Assembly (NCBI GenBank): GCA_963575645.1
Contig: OY754467.1
Location: forward strand, 34,035,108-34,099,107
Length of the DNA: 64,000 nt
From: Xanthostigma xanthostigma
Taxonomy: Eukaryota > Arthropoda > Insecta > Raphidioptera > Raphidiidae
Direction: 5' to 3'
How positions within the stretch are numbered: the first letter of the stretch is position 1; each line of letters opens with the position of its first letter. Under the pieces are notes generated by a model, which made no database searches, was not told the DNA's origin, and worked only from the letters and a program-made list of their open reading frames with translations. Below, piece after piece: positions 1-11,670 of this stretch. Position numbers and translations under genes: made by a program.

Positions 1-514
1 AACTTGGTTTACTTAATAACATGTGATCAAATTTTGTTTTTCCTTCAGAAAACAATGATATTCTTGAAAAAGGTGCTAAAAAACTGTATGACCTGTATTT
101 TCTTCTTCTTATTTGTTCTGAGGGTGAGATCTTAGGTAGCCTCCATTTATGGCAGATTTTTTTGACAAAAGAAAATATTGATTTGAGGAATCCATTTGAG
201 CTGTTAATTACTTCTTAATTTTGAACTATCATTTCATTTTTATTTTAGAAATGTAATAAAAAAATCTGGGGACCCGTACACGATCTCTTAAAACCCCCCT
301 CTTACAAAAATCCTGGGTACGGCCCTGATTAATGAAATAAGTTTTTTGCAACTTAATCTGATGTCGCAATGGTCCCGCCTATAGTTCTTTGACGCAACGC
401 ACGTTTCGGGTTTTTCGTTAAAGCTAAAATCAGAGAATTTCTTATTAATCCGTGGTATTTGTACTTCAGTAATCTTTTTGTCGTTTCCATAATACATATT
501 TTGTTTTTCGACAG
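1..514. other. Intron and repeat-derived DNA upstream of the mRpL12 last exon
   Basis: No further mRpL12 exon is recognised here. A stretch near 268-330 ending in CCTGGGTACGGCCCTG resembles the end of a hAT-type repeat and recalls the sequence near 43790. A pyrimidine tract and CAG acceptor precede the exon at 515. Confidence 0.5.
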
Positions 515-736
515 ATCCAAACATCATTCAGCGTCAAACTTGTGAAGTTCGATGATAAACAGAAGGTAGCGTTAATCAAAGAAATCAAAAATCAAATGGA
601 TGGTATGAATTTAGTGCAAGCTAAAAAATTCGTAGAAAGTGCTCCGGCTATCGTTAAAGCTGATATAGCTAAAGACGAAGCTGAGAAACTCAAAGAAATT
701 TTAGTTAAAGTTGGCGCCGAAATAGATATTGAATAG
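515..736 (+). CDS. mRpL12: Mitochondrial ribosomal protein L12, last exon (partial)
   Basis: This is the C-terminal globular domain of the L7/L12 family. In mitochondria this protein forms the ribosomal stalk that recruits translation factors. A splice acceptor (TTTTTCGACAG) ends at 514 and the open frame begins Ile-Gln-Thr-Ser, followed by FSVKLVKFDDKQKVALIKE, then LVQAKKFVESAP and DEAEKLKEILVKVGA, ending with TAG at 734-736. These are the signature blocks of the L12 C-terminal domain, with conserved Lys and the AKxxVESAP helix. Upstream exons (mitochondrial targeting peptide and dimerisation domain) lie outside the window. The open frame could also be read from the GTG at 542, but the conserved residues upstream of it show this is an internal exon. 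The gene ends convergently, about 550 bp from the minus-strand gene at 1286-3698. Confidence 0.93.
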   Translation: MQTSFSVKLVKFDDKQKVALIKEIKNQMDGMNLVQAKKFVESAPAIVKADIAKDEAEKLKEILVKVGAEIDIE

Positions 737-834
737 ATTAGTACATTTATGTTTGTTTTTTTTTTTTATACATGTTCATTATTTAGTTAATAGTATTTGA
801 AGTACGACTGGTTTAATAATAAAATACATAACCA

Positions 835-840
835 AATAAA
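835..840 (+). terminator. Polyadenylation signal of mRpL12
   Basis: Canonical AATAAA about 100 nt after the stop codon, with T-rich sequence downstream. Confidence 0.6.
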
Positions 841-1285
841 TGTGTATTCAATTTTTTATAACAGCGATTTTTTTATGAAATTGTTTTTTTTTTTTTTTGT
901 GCACTAAAAACAAAATTCAAATAATATGAATCTGCACCAAAATACAATACATTATAATATAATAGTTAGGAAATAATCAAATGTTTAATTTAAAGAACAT
1001 GCATAGTGATATTTCTTATCCATAAAATTTTTTTCATTAATTGTCAGTATAGAAGCAATTTTTAAAAACATATTTTCGTTTATATTCCAATCTATTGGAC
1101 AATTTAATTTATGAATTTCTTGCACCTAGTACCTTGGATTGGAATATAATAAGAGAAATAAACTATGACTCTTCATCTTCGGAAATAATTGGACTTCAAC
1201 TTCTTTTCCAACATTGTCTTTCATATAATACAGTTAACAATCCTTGGACGTTTGTCAATACAAAAGCTGGTATAATAATGAACCC

Positions 1286-3698
1286 TCATTTATGCTTGGA
1301 TTCGGATTCGTCATGCTTTTGGACAAAAGATGTGTGACAATGTTTTTCGGGATGCTCACCTCTGAGTTTAACGTATTTAATGACGGAGGGAATTTTTGAT
1401 TTAGGACGACTGGGAGAGGCACTCTTAGAACTATTTTTGGTGTCAGGAATGCATCCACAAGTATTATTTTTGCTATCCAACACATTGCCCTGTAAAAAAG
1501 TTATTTTGTTTAAACTTAAGCTCTGTTCCAAGCTCTCTGAGAACGGTAACAGAACCGTCACCGTCTTGCGCAGTAGCTAACACCAAACTATCGGTTTTTG
1601 GGCTACTGCGCAAGACTGACGGTTCTGTTACCGTTCTCAGACAGCTTGGAACAGAGCTTTTGTTTAGTGTAACAGTCGTTAATTTGAGGTATAAATATTA
1701 TACTTACTTGACTACTAACTGGTAATTTTTTTTAATTTTGTTTTTTTTTTTGGTCAAAATGCGGTGTTTTTAAAGATGGTGAGTAGATTCGACAAAAGAA
1801 ATTACTACTTTCCAATAAAAGAAAAATTAGTAACTGATCGAAAATTATATAATTGTTTACATACTGAAAGAAAAAATGTGAGATCTTCATTACCGGTGTT
1901 CCATTCGTTTTATTGTGGTCTTTTTTTTCAACCGAACTACAAAATTTGTTGTCTTTTGATGATTCTTGTATTTCGACTGACTCTTCATGGTTTTTATCAT
2001 TGAGATCGGAACTAAATTGAAGTTTATGATGATCGTTCTTTCCTTCTTTCTTATCAGGTATACTTTTTTCAGCGGAATTTGTAATGGAAGTGGGGTTTTG
2101 ATGGCCTTGTGTTTTTTTCGTTTCATCTGATTCTTTAGTAGGCTCGGCTAGGTGAGAACTGTGATGACTTTGTATTTCTTCTTTCTCACTTGGCTTCTTG
2201 CGACTTTGGCTATCGTAGGTATGGTCTGGTATTTGCTTTTCGGTTTCACCAGAATCAAGTTTGGGTGATTGACGATGACTTTTATGTACATGCTCGCGAA
2301 CGGGTTCGTCGTTAAATTCGTATGTCGTAGTTGACAAAGTACGCTCCGGCGGTTCTTTCACAAAGATCACCGAATCCGTTTTGGAAGCCGATTGATCTTT
2401 AGTCAAATATTTCCAAGAAAATTCGGAATGTTCTGACGAATCATCCAACGAACTTTTCGTGCAGTATTTTCTGTTACAATTGAATTGGCATTTAGGTAAA
2501 CAGTGTCTCGATGTATCAAAATCAGAGTATTGGACAGCTGATTTTTTGGCTTTTCTGTGATCTGAGTGCACCGGACCAGAGTGTTCTGGATTTGTATAAA
2601 CTGGATGTGAGGACGTTTCTGGTTTAGATTGCAAATAAATTGAGTCATTGGGACTCGTGTAAACCGGATGTAAAGCTGTCTTGGGCTTAGATTCGGTTGA
2701 CTCGTGATTTGTTTCAGACGGATTAGGTGTGTGTCTCGATGTTTCAGGCATAGATGTGAAAGGAATTGATTGATTGGAATTCATACGACACGGAACGTAG
2801 TAAATTATCGGCCTCTTACACAGATTCTTTTTACAATGACAACCGTTTAGTGAAAACAATTCATCATGGTGGCTTTGAAAATCAGATTCGTCATCAACGT
2901 CCTCGTCGTATGACAACTGAGACTCATCTGAATCGCTGTCATCTTCTAGACGATGACACCGACAAGTTTCTTCACGTTTTCTTGAATATGTCGGATGCGG
3001 TAAAAATCTGTTGTCACAATCGTACAGATACGATGCGGGAGTCGCTGTGCGTCTAGGAAAGCTTCTCGTACTTAGCTTTGATGGTTCATAATAGTCTAGA
3101 AGTGATAAATATTCAACAAATAAATTAATTTAAAATGTAGAATTCAAATGAAAGTTCGATCAAAAATTACATAGTTGACAAAAAATTCGGCTTCGGCCAA
3201 AATCAGAGCGATGGTTGAAGTTGATGAATATTCAAAAGATGCACAAATAAAAATGAAAATTATGTTTATTTTACTCTCTTTTAATACACGCAACTCAGCA
3301 AACAAGGAATATTAAAAAAGAAAAAAATAAGAAATGAAAAAATACCTCACAGCTTCAAAACAATTGTGCATTATATAATTTGGCTAAAAAACTGGCTTTC
3401 GATTGTACAAAGTCAGTCAAAAAATTAACGCAACTATTTATGGATAATTCTTACCTAAGAAGCGATCGCCGGTGTTCAACGTATCATAAACTCGATAGTC
3501 ATTCGGAGGTAGGATGCGATAAAAGCGTCTGGTTATTCGACGCGGTCTTGGTCTCGGGTTGAAATTGTACCAATTGGAGTATGCTGATTCGTGACTATTA
3601 TACCCGTTAAAGTGCGCGTATCGTTCAGGTGTTGTGCGCAGTAGTCTTCTAGGAGCACCGAAATTATTACTGGACTGATAGTAATTTTGTCTATTCAT
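1286..3698 (-). CDS. Uncharacterised low-complexity protein, three exons, 549 aa
   Basis: Exons on the minus strand are 3698-3455 (ATG at 3698), 3095-1894 and 1489-1286 (TGA). Both introns have GT..AG ends and the phases join exactly (1, then 0). The product is 549 aa. The N-terminus is Asn/Tyr/Arg-rich (MNRQNYYQSSNNFG..., then a PRPRPRRITRRFYR patch), followed by an acidic run near DDSDSDESQ and YDEDVDDES. Two Cys clusters follow (CHCKKNLCK and CLPKCQFNCNRKYC). After that comes a long Ser/His/Lys/Glu-rich region with repeated ETS(R/S)H-P motifs, and a short basic tail. No membrane segment or signal peptide is seen. I do not recognise the family. The composition suggests a disordered protein, and the Cys clusters might bind metal, but that is speculation. 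A MITE lies inside intron 2, ending about 22 nt before the exon 3 acceptor. Confidence 0.72.
1505..1666. mobile_element. Foldback MITE, family A, copy 1, with 8-bp TSD
   Basis: The element at 1513-1658 is a near-perfect inverted repeat whose ends read AGCTCTGTTCCAAGCTCTCT and its complement, around a short loop. The direct repeat TTTGTTTA occurs at 1505-1512 and 1659-1666, an 8-bp target duplication as made by hAT transposases. Related copies are at 37879-38134 and 38967-39114. It sits in intron 2 of the minus-strand unknown gene. Confidence 0.75.
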
Positions 3699-3899
3699 TG
3701 TTTAGTTAGACTTAGTAATTTAGAAGCGGTTTTAAAAATACTTGTAAATTTATTATTTGAACCAAAAGTGTACGAAGTCATGAATATGCATTACTATCGA
3801 CATAAGTCGTCAAATGAATTTGTCAAGAACACTGTTCACTCTCAATTGTTTTCATTCTTCAGTGATATTTTGATATGTTTTTAATTTTATTTTTTATAA

Positions 3900-5740
3900 A
3901 CCCACGCTAACCATACTTTGTATATGTGACGTCACGAATAAAAACGTTTTAAAATGAAGTGACAATAATCCAAGCAAGTATCCAATTTAGATAAAGGCGT
4001 CTAATGTTCAGAGGACGGAGATGGGGCATTGCCCTTACCTTAAATTTTTTCTTGAATCTTTTCCGTACTAAAGCTTGAAATAAAAATCTTGCCAAGTAAA
4101 AGGAAGTTCTCAACAAATAATTTTAAAATTAGTTATTGTAGGCATGACTTTCATATTCCATATAATTCCTTGAATGAAGTTCTGTGCTTAAAAATATTAA
4201 AATGAATAATGTATTTAGAAAATCCTTGTCTACGTGAAAATCTGTTGATTCTTTCTAACTTATACGAACGTGAAATGTTGGACCTGTTTCTTTTCTGTAA
4301 TAAAATACATCAGAAAGTCTCTAAATACAACTTTCCGTAAAGTCTTGAATCTTTTCAAAACGAAGCTTGACGAAAATCCCGCTATATGTCAGGTCAGTAG
4401 CATTCATGGCGACTATGTCAAGACGAGACAGTTTTTGTTGCTTGTTGACAACGTAATTTTAATATAAAAATGTTAAAAATAATTTAATTAGTTTAATTAA
4501 AATTGGTTGTTATTGTTCTGTTAATAATGGTTTAAGTGTTAAAATGATTTTAGTGTGTTTGTGTAAATGGCTTTACTTGGATAATTTGGAATATGATTGG
4601 CTGCTCTACTCGTATTATATAGTTGTTCAGGTGAGTTACATTAAAATTAACACTTTTAAAATGTGTGGTACCTTCGAATTGAAGAAAAATATACAATAGT
4701 CTTTGAAAAAAATCTAAAATCAGTATTTGTTTAAATTTTATCACTTAAATTTTTCAAATACCGTGTGCACTTTACCTGAATGTAACGCTTATTTTGTAAG
4801 GTTAGGCTAGGTTTTTTTTAGAAAATTCTGCAGTTAGTTAAGAAAAGACCATGTTCTACTTATTTTTCTCTAAATTAAAACTGAAATGTCAGTTACAAAT
4901 TGCAACAAATACTTTTTTAACGGTTTTTGTTTCAAAATTTTGGAAGGGGTCAACAAAATATGAACTCGTAACAGAAAGCATTGTCTCAGTTCTTACGAAG
5001 ATTTTTTCAAAGCGGTAGTTTTAAATTAAGAATTTGTGATATTAAAATTTTGTTTAGCTTATGTGATCGCAGTTGATTTAAATATTTTTTTTTTAAATAA
5101 TTGTTTTACCATCAGGTAATAGATACAAATACCTACGTATCATGTTGTCTTTTGATGTTTTGCATTTAAGGGTAAGAAACCATGTCAAGTTTACTTGTAT
5201 TTAGATTTTATACCAAAATTTAGTGCTATTCAAGATAGGTAACTGAAAAAATATTTTTTTAATACATAGTTGAAAATTTGAATTTCGAATTATTTTACCA
5301 GACGAGGTTTAAAATTTCATTGGAAAAAGTTTATTTTTTATACGTCTATCTAAAACTTTTACTTAAACACATTTATTTGCACGGCTTTTCGTTTTATTTG
5401 TTCATTTATTAGTATATAACTTTCAAAGTAGATTTAAAATAAATACGTTGTGACCACAGAACAGTAATCTGTGGTTGTGACAATTAAAAATCATAATGTT
5501 TCAGAATATTCCTTTAAAATTCTGAAAGAAATTAATGCCATTCAAACGAACATTATTGTCGTTTTTGTGCTAAATAAAAAATAGAATTTAATTGAGTAGC
5601 TATTTGTAACATTTTTCTTTGGTATGTACAAATTTACAAAATATCACCACTGAAGTTAGAAAAGTTTTTATTGACATTTGCTTTTAATGAAGATACCTAT
5701 GTCTGACTAGGATAAATAAGAAATTCAGTTGATTGGACGG
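3900..5740. other. Gene-free AT-rich DNA
   Basis: No convincing coding exon. The start is the likely promoter side of the minus-strand gene and holds a CRE-like TGACGTCA near 3928. A short inverted repeat (TTGTGACCACAG and its complement) lies near 5449-5484. The open frames at 4270-4467 and 4550-4744 are short and unsupported. Confidence 0.5.
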
Positions 5741-5742
5741 TG

Positions 5743-6440
5743 GGACCATTCCAACGTCAAAAATAATGCTTGTCATTTGACTCATTTCTTTTTGACAGAT
5801 CAGTTATTTCTGAACAAAATAACAGCTGATTTTATTGTTTTTAAAATATTCACAAAACTGTAAGGTTTAAAAAAAGGAATTTACCAAACTTTCTTGCATA
5901 AATGAATAGAATACGAATTTTGAGGATAAGAAATCACATAGCGATTCAGCATATTTTTAAATCCTCGTAATTTTGTTCTGGATAACACTCCAGGTCTCAA
6001 AATTTCAGAATAGGATAGGGTTACCAAGGCTTAAGTAATACCTATACCAAATTTCATTTTTATGGTTGTGCTACTTTGGATTTGATTAGCACGCAAAGTT
6101 CATTGATTTTGTCACTGATGCATCTAATTCATGATCATTAAAATCTTTATAATAGGAAAAACAACGTTATAGCGCACATATCTCTTCTGCACATGTGCCG
6201 ATTTTTCCCACAAAATAGAGCTTTTCCTATTTACATGGTATAAAAGTCCTACTAAAATTTGGCTACGGTCCGCTCAGCCGTTTGACTTGTATCGTATTCA
6301 CAGACTAACATACGAACAGACTATCTAAAAATGTTTTTTGAATCCGGAGATCTCAAAATCAAAAATATGTTGTAAAATTTTGGAATTCGAATATTGACTT
6401 TAATTAGTACCATTCCTCACTTGTGGACTTGGAATGGTAA
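5743..6440. repeat. Interspersed repeat, GACCATTCC family, copy 1
   Basis: Starts GGGACCATTCCAAC and ends in a small hairpin (TACCATTCC...TTGGAATGGTAA). A copy of the same layout is at 60868-61480. Shared inner blocks include ATATCTCTTCTGC and TTTGACYTGTATCGTRTTCACAGA. Superfamily unknown. Confidence 0.65.
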
Positions 6441-6519
6441 TATAATATTTACAGTTGACCCGCAGCCCCTGTCTAATCCGGCACCCCTCCTATAAACCGA
6501 CATGCCTATATAACAGTAC

Positions 6520-7090
6520 ATTGTGTTCAGCGTTGCCAGACGTCCCGATTTTGGCGGGACGTCCCGATTTTTAAATCAAAATTAAATGTCCCGCGCGGGA
6601 CAGCCTCAGTCCCGCTTTTCGGGGATAACTTTAAAAGAAGTTAAATCTTCACAGAAATATCATGAATAAGTAATTCTTATAAACAATTATTCTCTTACTG
6701 TAAGTTGCAACTTGTAACACTCACTCCACAGACTATTGTTTGAAACGCCATATTTTTCTAATGAATAAAACTTTTTTGATTTTGATTTCTGTTTCTTTTT
6801 TTTATTCTGAAGACGAATAAGACTCAACTATTTAACGATAGGGTAAATCTGATTTAAAATATTATATTTTTATTAAAATACATTTTCTATGGCTATTTTT
6901 GCTATCTATTGTCACGTAAACGTAATTTTAATTCAAATATAAAGATAAATAGGTATCTATTTGAAAACTTCTTATTATATACGTTTTTTTACTATGTCCC
7001 GCTTTCGACGAAAGAATCCCGCTGTTTTCACTCAAAGAGTTCCAAAATCCCGACTTGGCAAAAAAAAAAACTGGCAACGCTGATTGTGTT
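6520..7090. mobile_element. hAT-type MITE with TSD ATTGTGTT
   Basis: The element at 6528-7082 has inverted termini CAGCGTTGCCAG / CTGGCAACGCTG and is flanked by the exact 8-bp direct repeat ATTGTGTT (6520-6527 and 7083-7090). Subterminal CCCG-rich repeats (GTCCCGATTTT, TCCCGC) occur on both sides. No transposase is seen, so it is non-autonomous. Confidence 0.88.
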
Positions 7091-7144
7091 GTTTAATGAA
7101 CTAAGTCCCATATCGTATATTATGCAGTACATATAGATTTGATC

Positions 7145-8302
7145 TTATAATAATAATAATAATCTTTATTATGGGATCAAGAGTGGCCATAGCCGTTTTC
7201 ATCTTGTCCTTAAAATAATACACACACACATGCAATTATACAAATTCTGAAAAACATTAATGAATTAAAGAAAATAAATAAAACAATAATAAAACAACAA
7301 AATATTACAATTATAGGTAACAAATAAAATGCTCCCTCAAACAGTGCAATGACGAGTATAGGGCTTCACACGAGAGCGAGATTTTTCTCGTCTCGTCTCG
7401 TTCTCGTCTCGGAAAAGCGAGACGAGACGAGACGATACGTTTTGGTAAATATTTTGGACGATACCGAGACCACATACAGTGCAACCCGAGAGTCGCGTTT
7501 ATGGTCTCGTTAAATTTTTTTTTATAAAGTTTTTATTGGAAAAATTAGAAAAGGTCGAAATAAAAAACAATATATTTTACAAAATATAAAATCTGAGTGT
7601 GTAAAATAAAAAAATTTATGTATATGTTCAAATATTTCTATATAATAACGTAATAAATATAGCTTTAAAAAACTACATATTATTATTTATTATTTAGTTT
7701 ATATAATATATATTATCATTATTTAAAATTAAGCGAGACGAGACGAGACATCTGGTAACGAGACGAGACCGAGACTTGAACGAGACTGAATTTTCTAGGG
7801 ATTGACGAGACCGAGACGAGATTTTTGATAGTCTCGTCTACTCTCGTCTCGTGTGAAGCCCTAGACGAGTAGCTATATGTAATTGATAGAGGTCAGTAAG
7901 TGACTTTTTAAATTGATTTTAAAATTTCCATATCTCTGGGAACGTAACGCTTCAGGCAACTTGTTCCATTCCCTAGGCCCACTAACGATAATGGATGATC
8001 CGCCAACTAATGTATTAGTCCCAGGTATGATTTAGTCACTTGTATGCCTAGTATTGTGTTCGTGATGCGTCTGTAAAGAATCAATTTTCAGCGAAGACAA
8101 CATGGAATCATCCACCATAAGTAGCCGATACATAAAACACAAAAGGTGGAATAGTCTATGATCTTCCATATCCAGTAACGCCAGGTTTTTTAAGATCGGA
8201 TGAATTCGCTGAAAGCGGCTTGTGTTACACACAAAGCGTACGCATGAATTCTGTACCTTTTGGATCCTATACGCAATACGGTTCAGAATGCCATAATATA
8301 CT
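7145..8302 (-). mobile_element. 5'-truncated non-LTR retrotransposon (LINE) fragment, split by a hAT MITE
   Basis: The minus strand encodes the very C-terminal end of a LINE reverse transcriptase polyprotein. A stretch with IQKVQNSCVRFVCNTSRF, IHPILKNLALLDMEDHRLFH and LDSLQTHHEHNTRHTSD-like blocks (about 8290-8032) is followed, with some decay, by NTLVGGSSIIVSGPREWNKLP (about 8005-7965) and KINLKSHLLTSINYI (about 7925-7880). The 3' end at 7145-7165 carries a short microsatellite tail (ATT/AAT repeat), as in CR1/Jockey-like elements. The middle is interrupted by the hAT MITE at 7359-7863. The copy is dead. Confidence 0.75.
7351..7871. mobile_element. hAT-type MITE with TSD GACGAGTA, rich in CTCGT repeats
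   Basis: Element 7359-7863 with inverted termini TAGGGCTTCACACGAGA / TCTCGTGTGAAGCCCTA, flanked by the exact 8-bp repeat GACGAGTA (7351-7358, 7864-7871). Subterminal regions are arrays of GAGAC/CTCGT units on both sides, probable transposase binding sites. It is nested in the LINE fragment, so it is the younger insertion. Confidence 0.9.
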
Positions 8303-8977
8303 ATGTCTGCATCGTATCGTTTTTATAGTGTAATTTGTCGGATTACAAGGTACCTCTTTTCAAAAAAGTTCCGAAATTCGATCATCCGACACCGCCTTGT
8401 CAAACGTTTGTCGGATTACCGTGGGTCAACTGTATTACTAACCGTTACCCGCGTCGTTGCATGCTTTAAAATATTTTTTTTTTAATATAATAATATCAAA
8501 TGCCGGTATTTTTGAAGTTGGAACGGTCCTGTCGTGACGTCGTCCAATTGGCGGGCGTTTTTAATTAAAAAAAAATTACCTCGAAGAAATCCCAAACATT
8601 CATTGTGGATTACATAATATTATGTTGAGAGCCACTGGTTTAAAACTATAAAGCGTGTCGGTGGAGAAGTAAGATTACAGGCTTGTTTTTCTTGGAATTC
8701 CACCCCGAGCGGGACTTGTGTTGTATTGTTCTGTTGGTGTATATTGAGGGACGTTCGGTCACTACTCACTACAGAGTATAGACTTGCACGGCAGCCACCA
8801 CCGGTTAAGTTACACAGGCGATTTGCAAATTGTCTTATCGAACGGTTTGTTATCTTTATCGTATTTGTCACTCGGTCAGTGGTCATATGTTTTTCAAGGT
8901 TAACATTGCCGAATTTTTTTAAATTTTAAAACCCAAACATTTATATATAGCCTTCGTACATCTATATATTATACAAA

Positions 8978-9390
8978 ATTCTTGTGTCACAATTTTGGCC
9001 GAGCTAATCTCTGATTTTAATGACATTTTGTAAATGTGTCTTGCTTGGTGCAACTTATGCTATAGGATAGTTTTTATTAAATATTTTGTACAAAATTAGG
9101 ATATTTTCTCCAAAAACCCATTTTAGTAACACGTAACGACGTCTGATAGAATTTACAAAGCTAAATAGATTTGAGTAAATTCTATCAGAAGTCAGTTTTG
9201 TTTTTTGCTTCTAAACTAATATTAGTTCAGGTGCAAACCAACAAAACTGTTTTAGTACCAAATAGCGACATATGTTAGAATTAGCAATTTGCTCAAAGCT
9301 CTTACTTCAGACGCCGCGCCGGGCCGCAAACGAAATAAATTTTGCAGAATTATATCTATCGCACCCGGGTGAAACCGAGACGGACCGCTA
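8978..9390 (+). mobile_element. Helitron-like fragment, copy D
   Basis: Starts within TTGTGTCACAATTTTGGCCG and ends with the hairpin CACCCGGGTGAAACCG..., then CGGACCGCTA. It is homologous to 56261-56770. It is followed directly by another element of the same general type. Confidence 0.6.
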
Positions 9391-9634
9391 TATTATATAA
9401 AGAGGTATAAAGTTTGTAAGTTTAGATGTAGGGAGTAATGTCCAAAACTACTCATCCGATTTCAATAATGTTTTCACCATTATTTTAGTATGCAGGACTT
9501 ACAGGATGGACATGGCTATATATATTATCGCGTTAAAATAAAAGCGCTTTTCGTGAAGATCAATTTTGCAAAGTAAGTCGACGAAAAAACGATGGCAATT
9601 TACAAATTCGGGCGAAGTCGAACCGGGCCGCTAG
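9391..9634 (+). mobile_element. Helitron-like fragment, copy E
   Basis: Begins TATTATATAAAGAGGTATAA, contains ATTATCGCGTTAAAATAAA and AGTCGACGAAAAAACGATGG, and ends GGGCCGCTAG. Shares these blocks with the copy at 20966-21203. Confidence 0.6.
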
Positions 9635-9732
9635 TTACCTTAATAATTGTGTGTCATGTTAGAAATATTAGACACACAATATGCTTAATTTTTTAGTGTA
9701 GACTTCAGTTTGAATTCTGATTTTTTAAGTTC

Positions 9733-10179
9733 GCTGTACACGAGGCTGGATTTGCCGCTAGGTTCCTTGTTAGATTTCACTACTATAGTTTTCTGGCGCT
9801 GTTTTTCTTAATTGCTATTATGCGCTCGCTTCACACGAGACGTCTTTACAAGTTTGCTCTGCAGGTAGATTCGGTGCACGCGCAGTGATAGAACGGTAAC
9901 AAAAGTGCATGTTTATTGTCTCTGAACAGAACACACACTATGGCATAGTGTTTGTTTGTGGGCGTTTGTTCAAATCGTCCACGTGACAAGATACTGCTTC
10001 CTGATTGGTTCTAGCTCATGCCTAGCAGCCCACCTAGCAAGAAAAATAACCCTTGTTCTAATTTTAAAACCTATCTTGGGAGCTAGCATGCGAGCCCGCA
10101 GTGACGTCATTTCCAGCTTCGTACCCAGCCTATATCGGTCAGCAGAAGTCCAAGCAGCGTTTCTAGCCTCGTGTGCAGC
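9733..10179. mobile_element. Non-autonomous DNA element, CACACGAGG family, copy 1
   Basis: Inverted ends GCTGTACACGAGGCT and AGCCTCGTGTGCAGC. Internal blocks (GTGACGTCATTTCCAGCTTC, CTGATTGG, AAACGCCCAC-like) recur inverted at 12691-13313 and partly at 55918-56250 and 16547-16640. No coding capacity recognised. Confidence 0.65.
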
Positions 10180-10269
10180 AGCCTTTAGTTCAATTATTTT
10201 TACTAGTGGTCGACCGTAATTCATTAAATTATTAAGTTTGTACGAATTTCTCGTGAATCGATTTTACCT

Positions 10270-10371
10270 GTGTTCATTAGTACACATCGTGATGAAATAT
10301 AGATTGTACACTTCCCCCCATTAAAACGAAGCGAACGATGTATGCTTCATCACGATGTGTGCGAATTAACA
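10270..10371. repeat. Short inverted repeat
   Basis: TACACATCGTGATGAA near 10281-10296 pairs with TTCATCACGATGTGTG near 10346-10361, with imperfect extension outward. The loop is about 49 nt with a C run. Probably a decayed foldback element. Confidence 0.5.
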
Positions 10372-11670
10372 CACTCAACTCGTTACCACAACTTTTCCTT
10401 CCCGTATCTATATATGATATGTTTCAAATCGAATTGAATCATAGTCGGTGTTTTCTTGGTCACAAGGAACAATGGGCTTTTGAATTAGAGTATTATTGTC
10501 TGCATTAACTTTAAAATCGTTTCTACGACATTATCACCGAGTCTCAGCGTGGTGTCGAAGCTTAAAGTAAGCATAAATATAAATATCATGATTTTTCGAC
10601 CATAAATGTCGGTGTCTGGTCAGATTTGACTCTTCGAAAAGTGAAAATAGAACCCCTAATAAAACAGTCAATGTTTGTGTGTCAACTGTCAATATTTTGT
10701 GGCTTGGCTTAACGGTCTGATGGACCCAGATTCTTGAAAATATGCGGCATAAACTATTTTAGTATTGGTAAACATTTGTTCATTGCTGAGTTCTACCGGT
10801 TTATTTCTGAATTTTTATGTAAATTTTCTGAAAGATAGTATAATATCCTGTTCATTTGCTACGACGAAATGAAAAGTGAATAACTTATAATATAGTAACC
10901 ATTACATTTCTTTATTGTAAATAGTGGTCACTACTATTTTTTGTATTTACGTAGAAATTGAAAATGTTGTAGCTATCGCCAATTGAAGTGAAAAGAAAAC
11001 ATTTGGTGTCCAAGGAATGATTAAATATATTTTTTGTTGTATGAAGAAATATCAAAGCTTAGCCGTTTCTCATAAAACATATAAAAGAACCGATCTGCTC
11101 TAAAGAAGTTCGAAGTAAATCAGGGCTGCCTAACCCACGGTACAGCGCTGTAATAAATGCGGCCTAACTATCGTAAACTTGAAATGTTGAGACATGTTTA
11201 GGAACTTATTTTTTGTAATTGGCGCAACGTTTTCTACGTACTTATTGTTTAAAAGTTGTCACAGGTTGCCATTTAGTATGCATTTACCTACCAATAATTG
11301 TACAGTATTTACTAACTGTTTTTATTTAATTGACAACTATCGTTAAAATTGATACATTTTATGTGCGGCACAAGAAAGGCAAAATTTTGGACGCCCCTGA
11401 AGTAAATCTATGCACATTTTAAATTACCAGAAAATAGCATTCAAAAGAAAAAGAAACATTGTTTTCTAATAATTTGCGAAAAAGCAAATATGGAAGGGTG
11501 AAGATTGGAGTGGTTGATTATAGTTGGGGAACTGTTGTGTTTTTTAAACGACTTAAAAAAAGAGGTTATCAATTTGACATGCATATATTTGCTAGCAATT
11601 TCATTGGATGATTCATTTTGTCCTTCCGAGAGAATGGCATAAATCTCTTTGTTTTTTGTTTAAAAATGAC

